Part shown: in pieces, positions 7,314 to 16,957 of the stretch
Layout of the letters: each line of letters opens with the position of its first letter
How positions within the stretch are numbered: position 1 is the stretch's first letter
DNA from: Nocardia inohanensis NBRC 100128
GTDB lineage: Bacteria; Actinomycetota; Actinomycetes; Mycobacteriales; Mycobacteriaceae
Reading direction: 5' to 3'
DNA length: 64,000 nt
Assembly: GCF_001612945.1 (NCBI RefSeq)
Contig: NZ_BDBK01000001.1
Location: forward strand, 620,001 to 684,000
Position numbers and translations under genes: made by a program
The notes under the pieces: model-generated
What the model was told of the DNA's origin: nothing
Databases searched by the model: none
Seen by the model: only the letters and a program-made list of their open reading frames with translations

Positions 7314-9530
7314 ATGTCCACCGACACCGATCAGCCTCAACGGACGTCGCTTCCCGGACTCCCGGCTCTGGTGCGCCACGATCTGCCCGCTTCCCTCGTG
7401 GTCTTCCTCGTTTCTTTACCTTTGTCGATCGGCATCGCGGTGGCCGCGGGCGCCCCGGTCGCCGCCGGCCTGATCGCCGCCGTGGTGGGCGGGGTGGTGG
7501 CCGGCCTGCTCGGCGGATCGACACTCCAGGTCAGCGGGCCCACCGCCAGCCTGACCGTGGTCGTCGCGGAATCCATCAACCAATTCGGCTGGGCGGCCAC
7601 CTGTTTCATCACCGTGCTGGCCGGCGGCCTCCAGATCGTGTTCGGGCTGAGCCGGATCGCCCGCGGGGCCTTGGCCATCGCTCCGGTGGTGGTGCACGCC
7701 ATGCTGGCCGGTATCGGCGTGGTGATCGCCTTGCAGCAGGTGCACGTCCTGCTCGGCGGCAACTCGCTGAGCTCCTCGTGGGACAGCATCACCGGGCTGC
7801 CGCATCAACTGGCCTCGGTGCGCCCGGGCGACCTGTTCATCGGGCTGCTGGTGATCGCGATCCTGGTCGGCTGGCGGCGACTGCCCGAGCCGGTGCGCAT
7901 GGTGCCCGCCGCGCTGGTGGCGGTGCTGGCCGCCACCCTGCTAGCACTGGTGCTGCCCACCAGCGTCGAGCACATCACCCTGAACGGATCGCTGCTCGAG
8001 GAACTGCGGCTGCCCCGGGTGCCCGGCGGCGGCTGGGCGACGGTGGCGCTGCTGGCGGTCACCATCGCGCTCATCGCCAGTGTGGAGACGCTACTATCGG
8101 CCGTCGCGGTGGACCGGCTGCGCCAGAACTCCGCGCGCCGAACGGATTTGGACCGGGAACTGATCGGGCAGGGCGCGGCCAACATGGTCTCCGGCATGAT
8201 CGGCGGGCTGCCCATCGCGGCGGTCATCGTGCGCAGCATCACCAATGTCAAAGCGGGCGCGCGGGGTAAAGCCTCGACCATGCTGCACGGGTTGTGGATC
8301 CTGCTGTTCTCGGTGGCGCTGGTCGGGGTGGTGCGGCAGATCCCGAAGGCGGCGCTGGCCGGACTGCTGATCGTGGTCGGCATTCAGCTGATCAAGCTCG
8401 CCCACATCCGATTGGCCAAGCGGACAGGCGATCTCGTGGTGTACGCCGCGACCATCACCGTGGTGGTGTTCTGGAATCTGTTGCTGGGCATGCTGGTCGG
8501 GCTCGCACTCGCGGGCGCGCTGCTGCTGTGGCGGGTGGTGCGGGTCTCGGTGACCGCCGAGGCGATCGAGGGTGGGCGGTGGCGGGTGACCGTCGACGGC
8601 ACCTGCACTTTTCTTGCGCTGCCGCGTCTTTCGGCGGAACTGGCCAAGGTGCCCACGGGCGCGGATGTCACCATCGAGATGACGGTGGACTTCCTCGACC
8701 ACGCCGCCTGCGATGCCATCGAGGAGTGGGTGCGCCAGCATCGGCTCGACGGCGGCATTGTGCAATTCGTCGAGATGGGCACCGTGCGCATGGCCGGCAC
8801 CGGCGACGCCCCGCCCGCGCGCGGAGACTCCCGGCACATGCTCAACGAGGTGCTCGGCCCGTGGCGGCGCACCGCCGCCCACGTCGATCCCATTACCGCG
8901 GGCATCGCGGCCTATCACCGCAGCCACGCGCACGTCGTGCGCCCGCATCTGGGCGTGCTGCGCGACGGTCAGGAACCGGATTCGCTCTTCGTCACCTGCG
9001 CCGACTCCCGCATCGTGCCGAACGTGATCACCAATTCCGGGCCGGGCGATCTGTTCACCGTGCGCAATGTCGGCAATCTGATCCCCGCCGACCGGCAGGA
9101 CTCCTCGATGGAGGCCGCGCTCATCTACGCCTTGGACAAGCTGGATGTGCGCTCGGTGGTGGTGTGTGGCCATTCCTCTTGCGGCGCAATGGAAGCCCTG
9201 CACGGTGAGGCGGTCACCGGCTCCGGGCTCGACGACTGGCTCGCGCTGGCGCGGCCCAGTCTGGAGCGCTTCCGGCTCGGGCATCCGGTGGGGCGCGCCG
9301 CGGCGGCGGCCGGGTTCGGGCCGGTCGATCAGCTGGGCATGGTGAATGTGGCGGTGCAGTTGGAGACCCTCTATTCGCATCCGGTGGTGCGGCGCGGCGT
9401 CGACGAGCGCGGAGTGGTGTTGTCGGGTCTGTTCTTCGACATCGCTACCGCGCGAGTGGTGGAGGTCACTGTCGACGGAATCGCCGAAATCGATGATCTC
9501 CGGCAGCCCGCCGCGGCGCTTCCGGCCTGA
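7314..9530 (+). CDS. SulP transporter fused to beta-carbonic anhydrase (copy 1)
   Basis: A 738-residue inner-membrane protein. Residues about 15-400 form the SulP/SLC26 transport domain with many hydrophobic helices (LPASLVVFLVSLPLSIGIAV at the start); about 420-510 is a STAS-like cytoplasmic domain; about 540-735 is a beta-carbonic anhydrase with zinc ligands Cys562, His620, Cys623 and the Asp564-Arg566 dyad (CADSR, CGHSSCG). The layout is that of Rv3273 of M. tuberculosis. A likely role is bicarbonate or other anion uptake coupled to CO2 hydration (inference). ATG 7314 has AAGGAGAG just upstream. A close paralogue follows 223 bases later. Confidence 0.92.
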   Translation: MSTDTDQPQRTSLPGLPALVRHDLPASLVVFLVSLPLSIGIAVAAGAPVAAGLIAAVVGGVVAGLLGGSTLQVSGPTASLTVVVAESINQFGWAATCFITVLAGGLQIVFGLSRIARGALAIAPVVVHAMLAGIGVVIALQQVHVLLGGNSLSSSWDSITGLPHQLASVRPGDLFIGLLVIAILVGWRRLPEPVRMVPAALVAVLAATLLALVLPTSVEHITLNGSLLEELRLPRVPGGGWATVALLAVTIALIASVETLLSAVAVDRLRQNSARRTDLDRELIGQGAANMVSGMIGGLPIAAVIVRSITNVKAGARGKASTMLHGLWILLFSVALVGVVRQIPKAALAGLLIVVGIQLIKLAHIRLAKRTGDLVVYAATITVVVFWNLLLGMLVGLALAGALLLWRVVRVSVTAEAIEGGRWRVTVDGTCTFLALPRLSAELAKVPTGADVTIEMTVDFLDHAACDAIEEWVRQHRLDGGIVQFVEMGTVRMAGTGDAPPARGDSRHMLNEVLGPWRRTAAHVDPITAGIAAYHRSHAHVVRPHLGVLRDGQEPDSLFVTCADSRIVPNVITNSGPGDLFTVRNVGNLIPADRQDSSMEAALIYALDKLDVRSVVVCGHSSCGAMEALHGEAVTGSGLDDWLALARPSLERFRLGHPVGRAAAAAGFGPVDQLGMVNVAVQLETLYSHPVVRRGVDERGVVLSGLFFDIATARVVEVTVDGIAEIDDLRQPAAALPA

Positions 9531-9613
9531 TGGGAGCCGTTTCCATAGGTTTGCGAAACATGCTTGGCGAGGGTTTCACCGGGGCGTAACATTCAAGCAC
9601 GGTTTTTCTCAGC

Positions 9614-9710
9614 CTTTGCTAAGTCTTTACTCTTAGCCTGGCTCCACTCGTCCGGTGAGTTCTGTGGACAGCGCCGTCCACATCCCAATTCGATGCCCGC
9701 AGTACATGTT
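9614..9710 (+). promoter_or_regulatory. upstream region of second SulP gene, elements copy 2
   Basis: CTTTGCTAAGTCTTTAC at 9614-9630 and TCGATGCCCGCAGTACATGTT-type words at 9690-9710 repeat the elements before the first SulP gene in the same order. The rest of the two leaders is unrelated, so these stretches look kept by selection or by recent duplication. Confidence 0.45.
9663..9682. promoter_or_regulatory. 20-base inverted repeat, candidate operator
   Basis: TGTGGAC-AGCGCC-GTCCACA is a perfect 7-base dyad centred about 80 bases before ATG 9754. It is absent before the first SulP gene, so the two paralogues may be regulated differently. Confidence 0.4.
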
Positions 9711-9753
9711 CGACATCTTCCGGAGCCGTCCAACTCCGGAGCAAGGAGCCGAA

Positions 9754-11961
9754 ATGTCTCTCGACACCGATTCACCGCCAGGTAGAGCCAACGGCTGGTC
9801 CGCCAATCTCCTGCGCTACGACCTGCCCGCGTCCATCGTGGTGTTCCTGGTCGCCCTGCCCCTCTCGCTCGGAATCGCGGTCGCCTCCGGCGCCCCCATC
9901 GCGGCCGGGCTGATCGCCGCCGTGGTCGGCGGCGTCGTGGTCGGACTACTCGGCGGCTCCCCGCTCCAGGTCAGCGGTCCCGCCGCCGGCCTGACCGTGG
10001 TGGTCGCCGAAACCATCAACCAATTCGGCTGGAAGACAGCCTGTTTCATCACCGTCGCCGCGGGCGTGCTGCAAATCGTGTTCGGCCTGAGCCGGATCGC
10101 GCGCGCCGCCCTGGCCATCGCACCGGTCGTGGTGCACGCCATGCTCGCCGGCATCGGCGTCACCATCGCACTGCAACAGCTGCACGTGCTGCTCGGCGGC
10201 GCGTCGCACAGCTCGGCGTGGCAGAACCTGATCCAGCTGCCGGGGGAGCTCACCAGCCTGCACGGTGACGACTTCTTCATCGGCCTGGTGGTCATCGTGA
10301 TCATGCTGAGCTGGAAGTACGTGCCCGGGAAGGTGCGGGTGCTGCCCGGGCCGCTGGTCGCCATCGTCACCGCCACGCTGCTGTCGCTGGTGCTGCCCGG
10401 CAACCCGGAACGAATCGTGTTGAGCGGCTCGCTCTTCGACGCCATCGGCCTGCCGTCGCTGCCCGGCGGAAACTGGGGCGCGGTCGCGCTGGCCGTGCTG
10501 ACCATCGCGCTCATCGCCAGCGTCGAGAGCCTGCTGTCCGCGGTCGCCGTCGACAAGATGCACACCGGCCCGCGCACCAACTTCGACAAGGAACTGGTCG
10601 CCCAGGGCGCGGCCAATATGACCTCCGGCCTGCTCGGCGGCCTGCCCGTCACCGGCGTCATCGTGCGCTCGGCCACCAATGTGCAAGCGGGAGCGCGCAG
10701 TCGCGCCTCGGCCTTCCTGCACGGCATCTGGGTCCTGGTCTTCTCGGTCGCGCTCGCCGGGCTGGTGCAGCAGATCCCCAAGTCCGCACTGGCCGGTCTG
10801 CTCATCGTGATCGGCATCCAGCTGGTCAAGCTGGCGCACATCCGGCTCGCGCACCGCACCGGCGACCTGGTCGTCTACGTAGTCACCGTGCTCGGCGTGG
10901 TTTTCCTGAACCTCCTCGAAGGCGTGCTGGCCGGTCTGCTGCTGGCCTTCGCGATCCTGCTGTGGCGTGTGGTGCGCGTGGTCGTCGTGGCCGCTCCGGT
11001 GACCGGAACCGACCGCTGGCTGGTGAGCGTCGACGGCACCTGCACCTTCCTGGCGCTGCCGAAACTCTCCAAGGAACTGGCCAAGGTGCCCGCCGGCGCC
11101 ACGGTGCTGGTCGAGATGAGCGTCGACTTCCTCGACCACGCCGCCTACGAGGCCATCCACGATTGGGCGCGCCAGCACGAGAGCAACGGCGGCACGGTCG
11201 AATTCGTCGAACTCGGCAGCGTCCCCATGGCCGATTCGGTCACCGGCCCGCCGGTGCGCGGCCGCGCCCGCGGCCTGCTCGACGACGTCCTGAGCCCCTT
11301 CCGCGAAGGCGACAACCCCGTCACCTCCGGCGTCGCCGCCTTCCACCGCCGCAACGCACACCTGGTGCGCCCGCACCTGGACGAGCTACGCGACGGCCAG
11401 AACCCGCACTCGCTCTTCCTCACTTGCGCCGACTCCCGCATCGTCCCGAACGTCATCACCAACTCCGGTCCCGGTGACCTGTTCACCGTCCGCAACGTCG
11501 GCAACCTGGTCCCCGAACACGGCCGCGACAGCTCCATCGAAGCCGCCATCTCCTTCGCCATCGACGAACTGGGCGTGGATCACGTGGTGGTATGCGGACA
11601 TTCGTCCTGCGGCGCCATGAAGGCGCTGCTGGCCGGAGCCCCCAGCGGCCCCGGCCTCGGCGACTGGCTCAAACACGGCCGCTCGTCCCTGGACGCGTTC
11701 CGCACCGGACACCCTGTCGCCTCCGCGGCCGCCCGCGAGGGCTTCCAAATCCCCGAACAGCTCGCCATGGTGAACGTGGCCATGCAACTGGAAATCCTGC
11801 ACGCCCACCCCGTGGTCCGCCGCGCCATGATCGACCGCGGCCTCACCGTCACCGGCCTCTTCTTCGACATCGGCACGGCCCGAGTCCTGGAAGTAACCAC
11901 CGACGGCCTATCGGAAATCGCCGACGTAGACCTATCGGCCTTGGCCACAGCTCTCCGCTGA
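9754..11961 (+). CDS. SulP transporter fused to beta-carbonic anhydrase (copy 2)
   Basis: A 735-residue paralogue of the preceding protein with the same three parts: SulP membrane domain (about 20-400), STAS-like domain (about 425-505) and beta-carbonic anhydrase with Cys558, Asp560, His616 and Cys619 intact. Both copies therefore look active. Sequence agreement runs from the first helix (LPASIVVFLVALPLSLGIAV) to the last residues, which indicates tandem duplication followed by divergence. ATG 9754 lies 7 bases after AAGGAG. It ends before a strong hairpin. Separate promoters are likely given the 223-base spacer. Confidence 0.92.
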   Translation: MSLDTDSPPGRANGWSANLLRYDLPASIVVFLVALPLSLGIAVASGAPIAAGLIAAVVGGVVVGLLGGSPLQVSGPAAGLTVVVAETINQFGWKTACFITVAAGVLQIVFGLSRIARAALAIAPVVVHAMLAGIGVTIALQQLHVLLGGASHSSAWQNLIQLPGELTSLHGDDFFIGLVVIVIMLSWKYVPGKVRVLPGPLVAIVTATLLSLVLPGNPERIVLSGSLFDAIGLPSLPGGNWGAVALAVLTIALIASVESLLSAVAVDKMHTGPRTNFDKELVAQGAANMTSGLLGGLPVTGVIVRSATNVQAGARSRASAFLHGIWVLVFSVALAGLVQQIPKSALAGLLIVIGIQLVKLAHIRLAHRTGDLVVYVVTVLGVVFLNLLEGVLAGLLLAFAILLWRVVRVVVVAAPVTGTDRWLVSVDGTCTFLALPKLSKELAKVPAGATVLVEMSVDFLDHAAYEAIHDWARQHESNGGTVEFVELGSVPMADSVTGPPVRGRARGLLDDVLSPFREGDNPVTSGVAAFHRRNAHLVRPHLDELRDGQNPHSLFLTCADSRIVPNVITNSGPGDLFTVRNVGNLVPEHGRDSSIEAAISFAIDELGVDHVVVCGHSSCGAMKALLAGAPSGPGLGDWLKHGRSSLDAFRTGHPVASAAAREGFQIPEQLAMVNVAMQLEILHAHPVVRRAMIDRGLTVTGLFFDIGTARVLEVTTDGLSEIADVDLSALATALR

Positions 11962-11973
11962 TCCACCCCCGCC

Positions 11974-12008
11974 GAGTGCGCGAAGTCCCTCCCGGACTTC
12001 GCGCATTC
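11974..12008. terminator. bidirectional hairpin terminator
   Basis: Arms TGCGCGAAGTCC (11977-11988) and GGACTTCGCGCA (11994-12005) pair perfectly around a CTCCC loop; three more outer pairs, one of them G-T, extend the stem to 15. It sits between convergent ends at 11961 and 12032. No T-tract follows. Confidence 0.75.
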
Positions 12009-12031
12009 GGCATGTCCGGGAGAAGGGCCGG

Positions 12032-12502
12032 TCAGAAGTCGGTGCTGCCGGCTGAGGCCGAGCCGGAGACGGTGCAGTCGGGGGATGTTGCGGCGGGTTG
12101 GGTGGTGGCGCCGGGGGCGACGGTGACGGTGATGGATTTGGAGCTGGTGCCGTGGGTGGCGGTGATGGTGTGCTGGCCCGCGGTGGTGGGGGTCCATTCG
12201 ACGTGGGCGAGACCGTTGTTGATCATTGCCGGGCGGGCCTTGCCGATGCAGGTGCCGTTGTCGGTGAAGACAACGGGTGCTTTGAGGAAGCTGGAGCCGG
12301 TGGAGAGGCCGGTGCCGGTGCCTTCGGTTTGGGACAGCACCTGGAAGGTGCCGCCTACCTGGGGTTCGCCGTTCTGTTTGGAGACCGCGAGGGTGAGAAC
12401 GTCGGCGGAGGCGGGGGGTGCGGTCAGGCCGACGGCGGCGAGGCTTGCGATTATGCCTGCGCCCCAAGCGATTCGGCGGTTCAGGTTGGCTTGCGACTGC
12501 AC
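12032..12502 (-). CDS. small secreted beta-rich protein
   Basis: A 156-residue exported protein. A signal peptide covers about residues 1-34 (RRIAWGAGIIASLAAVGLTAPPASA followed by DV). The mature part has an Ig-like look, with an AHVEWTPTTAGQHTITATHG strand pair typical of bacterial Ig repeats and two cysteines. It shares EGTGTG...FL.A....TD.GT with the exported protein at 6515-6946, so the two may be distant paralogues that flank the SulP genes. ATG 12502 is the only reasonable start. The role is unknown; surface or adhesive function is a guess. Confidence 0.7.
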   Translation of the reverse strand: MQSQANLNRRIAWGAGIIASLAAVGLTAPPASADVLTLAVSKQNGEPQVGGTFQVLSQTEGTGTGLSTGSSFLKAPVVFTDNGTCIGKARPAMINNGLAHVEWTPTTAGQHTITATHGTSSKSITVTVAPGATTQPAATSPDCTVSGSASAGSTDF

Positions 12503-12773
12503 TCTCGACTCCCATCGTGGTCCCGATGCCGGGGTTGTCGAACCCTATCGTCACGCGGGTGTGAAGCACTAGAGTTTCATCTCTTTCGGGTGCCCCGAAT
12601 CCGGGGGGCGGGCGGGGTTGCGGGCGCGCCTGCGGGGCGGGGTCGCGGGCGGGAACTAGCCTGTCCGAGTCGCCGGAGTCGGAGCGGGGTGGTCGGGGGA
12701 GCGGCCGGGCGGCGCGGATCGTGACATCGTGGGTAGTGGACAACCCTGTGGTCGGCGGCTGGATCGGAGTGGG

Positions 12774-13421
12774 ATGGAAATGGTTGCGCAGTCCCCGGTT
12801 TCGATGAGCGTGGTGCCGGGCACCGTGCTGCTCGATCCGCAATGGCTCACCGAACGCATCGCCGACATGGGTGTTTCGTGGGGGACCGGGGATTCGCGGG
12901 TGTCGGGGACGCTGTGGTGGTGCATGGCGGCATCGTCGCTGGTGGATGCCGTGGTCGGGGCGCAGGTGGGGGTGCGGCCGGAGGTGGACCCGGTGCTGGA
13001 GCGGATCAGCTGCGAGGTGCGGCCGGACGGCGGGATCGAACGCGTGCTGCCGGTGGACGACGGCGCGCAGGCGGTGGAATCGGTCGGCCACGCCCTGCGG
13101 CACACCCTGTCGCGGGTGATTCCGGTGGTGGCGCAGGTGTGCGGGGCCGGGGTCGCCGCGCTGTGGGCGATCGTCGCCGACGCCATCGGCAACCGAGCCC
13201 TGGACGCCGGTGACCAGGAGGCCGGTGCACAGCTGGCCAGGGACGTTTCGGGGCGGCTGCCGGTCCCGCGGTTCAGTGATATCGGCGGGCGCACTTTTGT
13301 GCGCCGCATCTCCTGCTGCCTGGTTTTCGAGGTGCCCGGCTGCGAAATGTGCACCAGCTGCCCCAAACGACCTGCGGCGCAGCGCGAAGAGTTGCTGGCC
13401 GAACTCGCCGCGCGAGGCTGA
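12774..13421 (+). CDS. FhuF-like (2Fe-2S) protein
   Basis: A 215-residue protein whose C-terminus carries RRISCCLVFEVPGCEMCTSCPK, the Cys-Cys-x(10)-Cys-x(2)-Cys arrangement of the FhuF C-terminal iron-sulfur domain (one extra cysteine lies between). FhuF reduces ferric siderophores in the cytoplasm. The N-terminal 150 residues are weakly similar to that family. ATG 12774 has GGAG upstream. No siderophore uptake gene lies beside it, and it precedes thrS on the same strand, so its link to iron is inferred from the cysteine motif alone. Confidence 0.75.
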   Translation: MEMVAQSPVSMSVVPGTVLLDPQWLTERIADMGVSWGTGDSRVSGTLWWCMAASSLVDAVVGAQVGVRPEVDPVLERISCEVRPDGGIERVLPVDDGAQAVESVGHALRHTLSRVIPVVAQVCGAGVAALWAIVADAIGNRALDAGDQEAGAQLARDVSGRLPVPRFSDIGGRTFVRRISCCLVFEVPGCEMCTSCPKRPAAQREELLAELAARG

Positions 13422-13498
13422 CGCCCGCGTGGGCGCAGCGTAGGACCCTCCCGATAGCATGGTCGCGCCGGGGGTATACCGCCGCGCAAACCAGAACC

Positions 13499-13517
13499 GG
13501 CGGGTAAGTCGCCCGCC
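13499..13517 (+). promoter_or_regulatory. leader hairpin before thrS
   Basis: GGCGGG and CCCGCC pair around a 7-base loop and end 27 bases before the thrS start, just ahead of its AAGGAG. It could affect translation initiation. No T-box features are visible. Confidence 0.3.
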
Positions 13518-13544
13518 TATGACGATGCCAAGGAGTGTCCAGCC

Positions 13545-15602
13545 GTGACCACCACAGCCGCGAACAGCCCAGTACCCCTGATCAGGGTGCCCGCTGGGAC
13601 TACCGCGGGCACTGCGGTGCGCGAGGCGGACCTGCCGAACAAGGGGCCCAACGCCGTCATCGTCGTCAAGGACGCCGCGGGCGATCTGCGCGACCTGTCC
13701 TGGGCGCCCGAGTTCGACACCGAGGTCCAGGTCGTCACCGCCGATTCCCCGGACGGCCGCAATGTGATCCGGCATTCGGCCGCGCACGTCCTCGCGCAGG
13801 CCGTGCAGCAGGAGTTCCCGAACGCCAAGCTCGGCATCGGCCCGTACATCAAGGACGGCTTCTACTACGACTTCCAGGTGGACAAGCCGTTCACCCCGGA
13901 GGATCTGACCAAGCTCGAATCGCGGATGAAGAAGATCATCAAAGGCGCGCAGCGGTTTTCGCGCCGGGTGGTCGAGATCGACGAGGCCCGCATCGAACTG
14001 GAGAAGGAGCCCTTCAAGCTCGAGCTCATCTCCGACAAGTCGGGCATCGACGATCCTGAGGTCATGGAGGTCGGCGGTAAAGAGCTGACCATCTACGACA
14101 ACCTGGATCCGCGCACCGGCGAGAAGATCTGGGCCGATCTGTGCCGCGGGCCGCACTGCCCGACCACCAAGTACATTCCGGCGTTCAAGCTGACCCGCTC
14201 CTCGGCCGCGTACTGGCGGGGCGACCAGTCCCGCGAGGACTTGCAGCGCATCTACGGCACCGCCTGGGAATCCACCGAGGCGCAGGACGAATACCTGCGG
14301 CTGCTCGAGGAAGCCGAGAAGCGTGACCACCGCAAGCTCGGCCTCGAACTCGACCTGTTCTCCTTCCCGGACGAGCTGGGCTCGGGCCTGCCGGTGTTCC
14401 ACCCCAAGGGCGGCATCATCCGCAAGGAGCTCGAGGACTACTCCCGCCGCCGCCACATCGCAGCCGGATACGAGTTCGTGAACACCCCGCACATCACCAA
14501 GGGCCACCTCTTCGAGGTCTCCGGCCACCTGGACTGGTACCGCGAGGGCATGTTCCCGGCGATGCACCTGGACGCCGAACTCAACGAGGACGGCACCGTC
14601 CGCAAGCCCGGCCAGGACTACTACGTCAAGCCGATGAACTGCCCGATGCACAACCTGATCTTCCGGTCGCGTGGCCGGTCGTACCGGGAACTGCCGCTGC
14701 GCATGTTCGAATTCGGCTCGGTCTACCGCTACGAGAAGTCCGGCGTCGTCCACGGCCTGACCCGCGTGCGCGGCATGACCCAGGACGACGCGCACATCTA
14801 TTGCACCAAGGAGCAGATGCACGCGGAGCTGACCACCACGCTCCAGTTCGTGCTGTCGCTGCTGCGCGACTACGGTCTCGACGACTTCTACCTCGAGCTC
14901 TCCACCAAGGACCCGAAGAAGTTCGTGGGCTCGGACGAGCTGTGGGAAGAGGCCACCGAAACCCTGCGCCAGGTGGCCACCGACTCCGGACTGGACCTGG
15001 TGCCGGATCCGGGCGGCGCGGCCTTCTACGGCCCGAAGATCTCCGTGCAGGCCAAGGACGCCCTCGGCCGCACCTGGCAGATGTCCACCATCCAGCTGGA
15101 CTTCAACCTGCCCGAGCGGTTCGAACTGGAGTACACCGGCCCGGACGGCGCCAAGCATCGCCCGGTCATGATCCACCGTGCGCTCTTCGGCTCCATCGAG
15201 CGCTTCTTCGGTGTGCTCACCGAGCACTACGCGGGCGCGTTCCCGGCCTGGCTCTCGCCGGTACAGGTGGTCGGCATCCCGGTCGCCGAAGCCTTCGCCG
15301 AGCACCTCGATGCGGTCATCGAGCAGTTGCGCGACAATGACATTCGCGCCGAAGTGGATCGCAGCGATGACCGCATGCAGAAGAAGATCTTCAACCAGAC
15401 CGCGCAGAAGATTCCCTTCATGCTGCTGGCCGGCGCGCGCGATGTGGAGAACAACGCGGTGTCGTTCCGGTTCCGCGACGGCACCCAGGTCAACGGTGTG
15501 CCGGTGGCGGAAGCGGTTTCGATCATCACCGATTGGATCAAGCGCCGCGAGAACGCATCTCCCACCGCGGAGCGCTTCGAGAAGACGAACGGGTTGGCGT
15601 GA
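13545..15602 (+). CDS. thrS: threonine--tRNA ligase
   Basis: A 685-residue class II aminoacyl-tRNA synthetase that charges tRNA-Thr. In order: an N-terminal TGS-like domain (residues about 1-60), the editing domain with HSAAH and GPHC zinc/editing motifs (about 75-205), the catalytic core with zinc ligand Cys366 (MNCPMHN), [16 protein letters not shown], and motif 3 around [11 protein letters not shown], then the anticodon-binding domain (about 570-685). GTG 13545 has AAGGAG about 9 bases upstream. It begins the block thrS-HIT-pgsA-patA-pimA-NUDIX, the same order as Rv2614c-Rv2609c. Confidence 0.97.
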   Translation: MTTTAANSPVPLIRVPAGTTAGTAVREADLPNKGPNAVIVVKDAAGDLRDLSWAPEFDTEVQVVTADSPDGRNVIRHSAAHVLAQAVQQEFPNAKLGIGPYIKDGFYYDFQVDKPFTPEDLTKLESRMKKIIKGAQRFSRRVVEIDEARIELEKEPFKLELISDKSGIDDPEVMEVGGKELTIYDNLDPRTGEKIWADLCRGPHCPTTKYIPAFKLTRSSAAYWRGDQSREDLQRIYGTAWESTEAQDEYLRLLEEAEKRDHRKLGLELDLFSFPDELGSGLPVFHPKGGIIRKELEDYSRRRHIAAGYEFVNTPHITKGHLFEVSGHLDWYREGMFPAMHLDAELNEDGTVRKPGQDYYVKPMNCPMHNLIFRSRGRSYRELPLRMFEFGSVYRYEKSGVVHGLTRVRGMTQDDAHIYCTKEQMHAELTTTLQFVLSLLRDYGLDDFYLELSTKDPKKFVGSDELWEEATETLRQVATDSGLDLVPDPGGAAFYGPKISVQAKDALGRTWQMSTIQLDFNLPERFELEYTGPDGAKHRPVMIHRALFGSIERFFGVLTEHYAGAFPAWLSPVQVVGIPVAEAFAEHLDAVIEQLRDNDIRAEVDRSDDRMQKKIFNQTAQKIPFMLLAGARDVENNAVSFRFRDGTQVNGVPVAEAVSIITDWIKRRENASPTAERFEKTNGLA

Positions 15603-15672
15603 GTGGTCAGGGCCCGGAGGCGGCAGCTCGCGTAACCACGCAGGGCCCCCAATCACGCCGAAAGGTGACAGC

Positions 15673-16284
15673 ATGACTGAACGTACGGCGTCCGGCGGTC
15701 TCACCGAAGCTGCTGCCGGGCAAGAGATTCCGGCACAGCAGATCGTGGACAACGGTGTGGGCGAACCCGATCGCCTGCAACGGCTGTGGACGCCGTACCG
15801 GATGTCCTACATCACCGGCGCGGTCGAGGAACGGGATCCGGACGCGCCCAAGAAGACCGGGCATCCCTTCACCGACATCCCGTTGATGTCGGACGAGGAC
15901 GGCCTGGTGCTGGCGCGCGGGCAGTTCGTGTACGCGGTGCTGAACCTGTACCCGTACAACCCCGGCCACATGATGGTGGTCCCGTACCGCCGCGTCGCCA
16001 ATCTGGAGGACCTCACGCCCGAGGAGAGCCTCGAACTGATGGCCTTCACCCAGCAGGCCATCCGGGTGATGAAAAGCGTCTCGCGCCCCGAGGGCTTCAA
16101 TGTCGGATTGAATCTCGGCGGCGTTGCCGGCGGTTCACTCGCCGATCACCTGCATCAACACATCGTGCCGCGCTGGAGTGGAGACGCGAACTTCATTACC
16201 GTCATCGGCGGAGTGAAGGTGATGCCGCAGCTGCTCCGGGAGACCCGGGCGCTACTGGCGCAGGCATGGAAGGAATCCGAATAG
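15673..16284 (+). CDS. HIT-family protein, Ap4A phosphorylase-like
   Basis: A 203-residue histidine-triad protein with the catalytic His159-Leu-His161-Gln-His163. It corresponds in place and sequence style to Rv2613c, a diadenosine-tetraphosphate phosphorylase. The first 40 residues are a poorly conserved extension. It acts in the cytoplasm on dinucleoside polyphosphates. ATG 15673 has AAAGGTGA upstream. It is followed after one base by pgsA, so it is translationally linked to phosphatidylinositol synthesis although the biochemical link is not obvious. Confidence 0.9.
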   Translation: MTERTASGGLTEAAAGQEIPAQQIVDNGVGEPDRLQRLWTPYRMSYITGAVEERDPDAPKKTGHPFTDIPLMSDEDGLVLARGQFVYAVLNLYPYNPGHMMVVPYRRVANLEDLTPEESLELMAFTQQAIRVMKSVSRPEGFNVGLNLGGVAGGSLADHLHQHIVPRWSGDANFITVIGGVKVMPQLLRETRALLAQAWKESE

Positions 16285-16285
16285 C

Positions 16286-16957
16286 GTGCTGAGCTTCTTC
16301 GGTCGCGAAACGTTCGCCAAAGCGACTGCGCCCCTGGGCAAAGCATTGGTGAGCACCGGTTTGACCCCGGACGCGATGACGCTCATCGGCACCACCGCCT
16401 CGATCGCCGCGGCGGTGACCCTGTTCCCCTCGGACCATTTGTTCTGGGGAACCATGGTGATCTGGCTGTTCGTCATGTTCGACATGCTGGACGGGGCGAT
16501 GGCGCGGGCGCGCGGCGGCGGCACGAAATACGGTGCGGTGCTGGACGCCACCTGCGACCGGGTCGCCGACGGGGCCATTTTCGCCGGACTGGCCTGGTGG
16601 GCTGTCTACCATCAGAACAGCAAGGAACTGTTCGCCGCGACGCTGGTGGTGCTGGTGACCTCGCAGGTCATCTCCTACGCCAAGGCGCGCGCCGAGGCCA
16701 GCGGGCTCTCGGCCGACGGCGGGCTCATCGAACGACCGGACCGTTTGATCATCGTGCTGGTCGGGGCCGGATTCACCGGCATCGGCCAGTACTACGGCAT
16801 CGAATGGTTGTCCTACGCGGTGTACGCGGCCATGTACGCGCTCGCCGTGCTCAGCATCATCACCGTTTTCCAGCGGGTGCTGGCGGTGCGTAATTCCCCG
16901 GGTGCGCGCGATGTGCTCGCGCCCGCGGTGAAAGCTCCGGAGGAACCGCAGCGGTGA
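16286..16957 (+). CDS. pgsA: phosphatidylinositol phosphate synthase
   Basis: A 223-residue integral membrane CDP-alcohol phosphotransferase. The family motif is complete: Asp66-x2-Asp69-Gly-x2-Ala-Arg ... Gly-x3-Asp87-x3-Asp91. It joins CDP-diacylglycerol to inositol 3-phosphate, the first step toward PI, PIMs and lipoarabinomannan. About six membrane helices follow the motif. GTG 16286 starts one base after the HIT stop, and the end overlaps patA by four bases, showing translational coupling. Equivalent to Rv2612c. Confidence 0.95.
   Translation: MLSFFGRETFAKATAPLGKALVSTGLTPDAMTLIGTTASIAAAVTLFPSDHLFWGTMVIWLFVMFDMLDGAMARARGGGTKYGAVLDATCDRVADGAIFAGLAWWAVYHQNSKELFAATLVVLVTSQVISYAKARAEASGLSADGGLIERPDRLIIVLVGAGFTGIGQYYGIEWLSYAVYAAMYALAVLSIITVFQRVLAVRNSPGARDVLAPAVKAPEEPQR

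Noticed and set aside
8094..9380. Long minus-strand frame inside the first SulP gene
   Set aside because: His/Gln/Arg-rich antisense frame with no domain; the plus strand holds an intact transporter-anhydrase.
13474..13479. GTATAC in the thrS leader, and further copies at 6222-6227 and 18179-18184
   Set aside because: They lack the flanking T/C and GA of the 59-62 kb motif; two lie inside coding regions of unrelated genes.
13422..13544. T-box riboswitch before thrS
   Set aside because: No specifier stem, T-box core or terminator/antiterminator pair is visible; only a small GC hairpin is present.
11580..15752. A 1390-codon minus-strand open frame across the end of the second SulP gene, a secreted-protein gene and thrS
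   Set aside because: It is antisense to thrS and the SulP gene, has Arg/His/Gly-rich low-complexity sequence and no family. High GC content leaves such antisense frames open.
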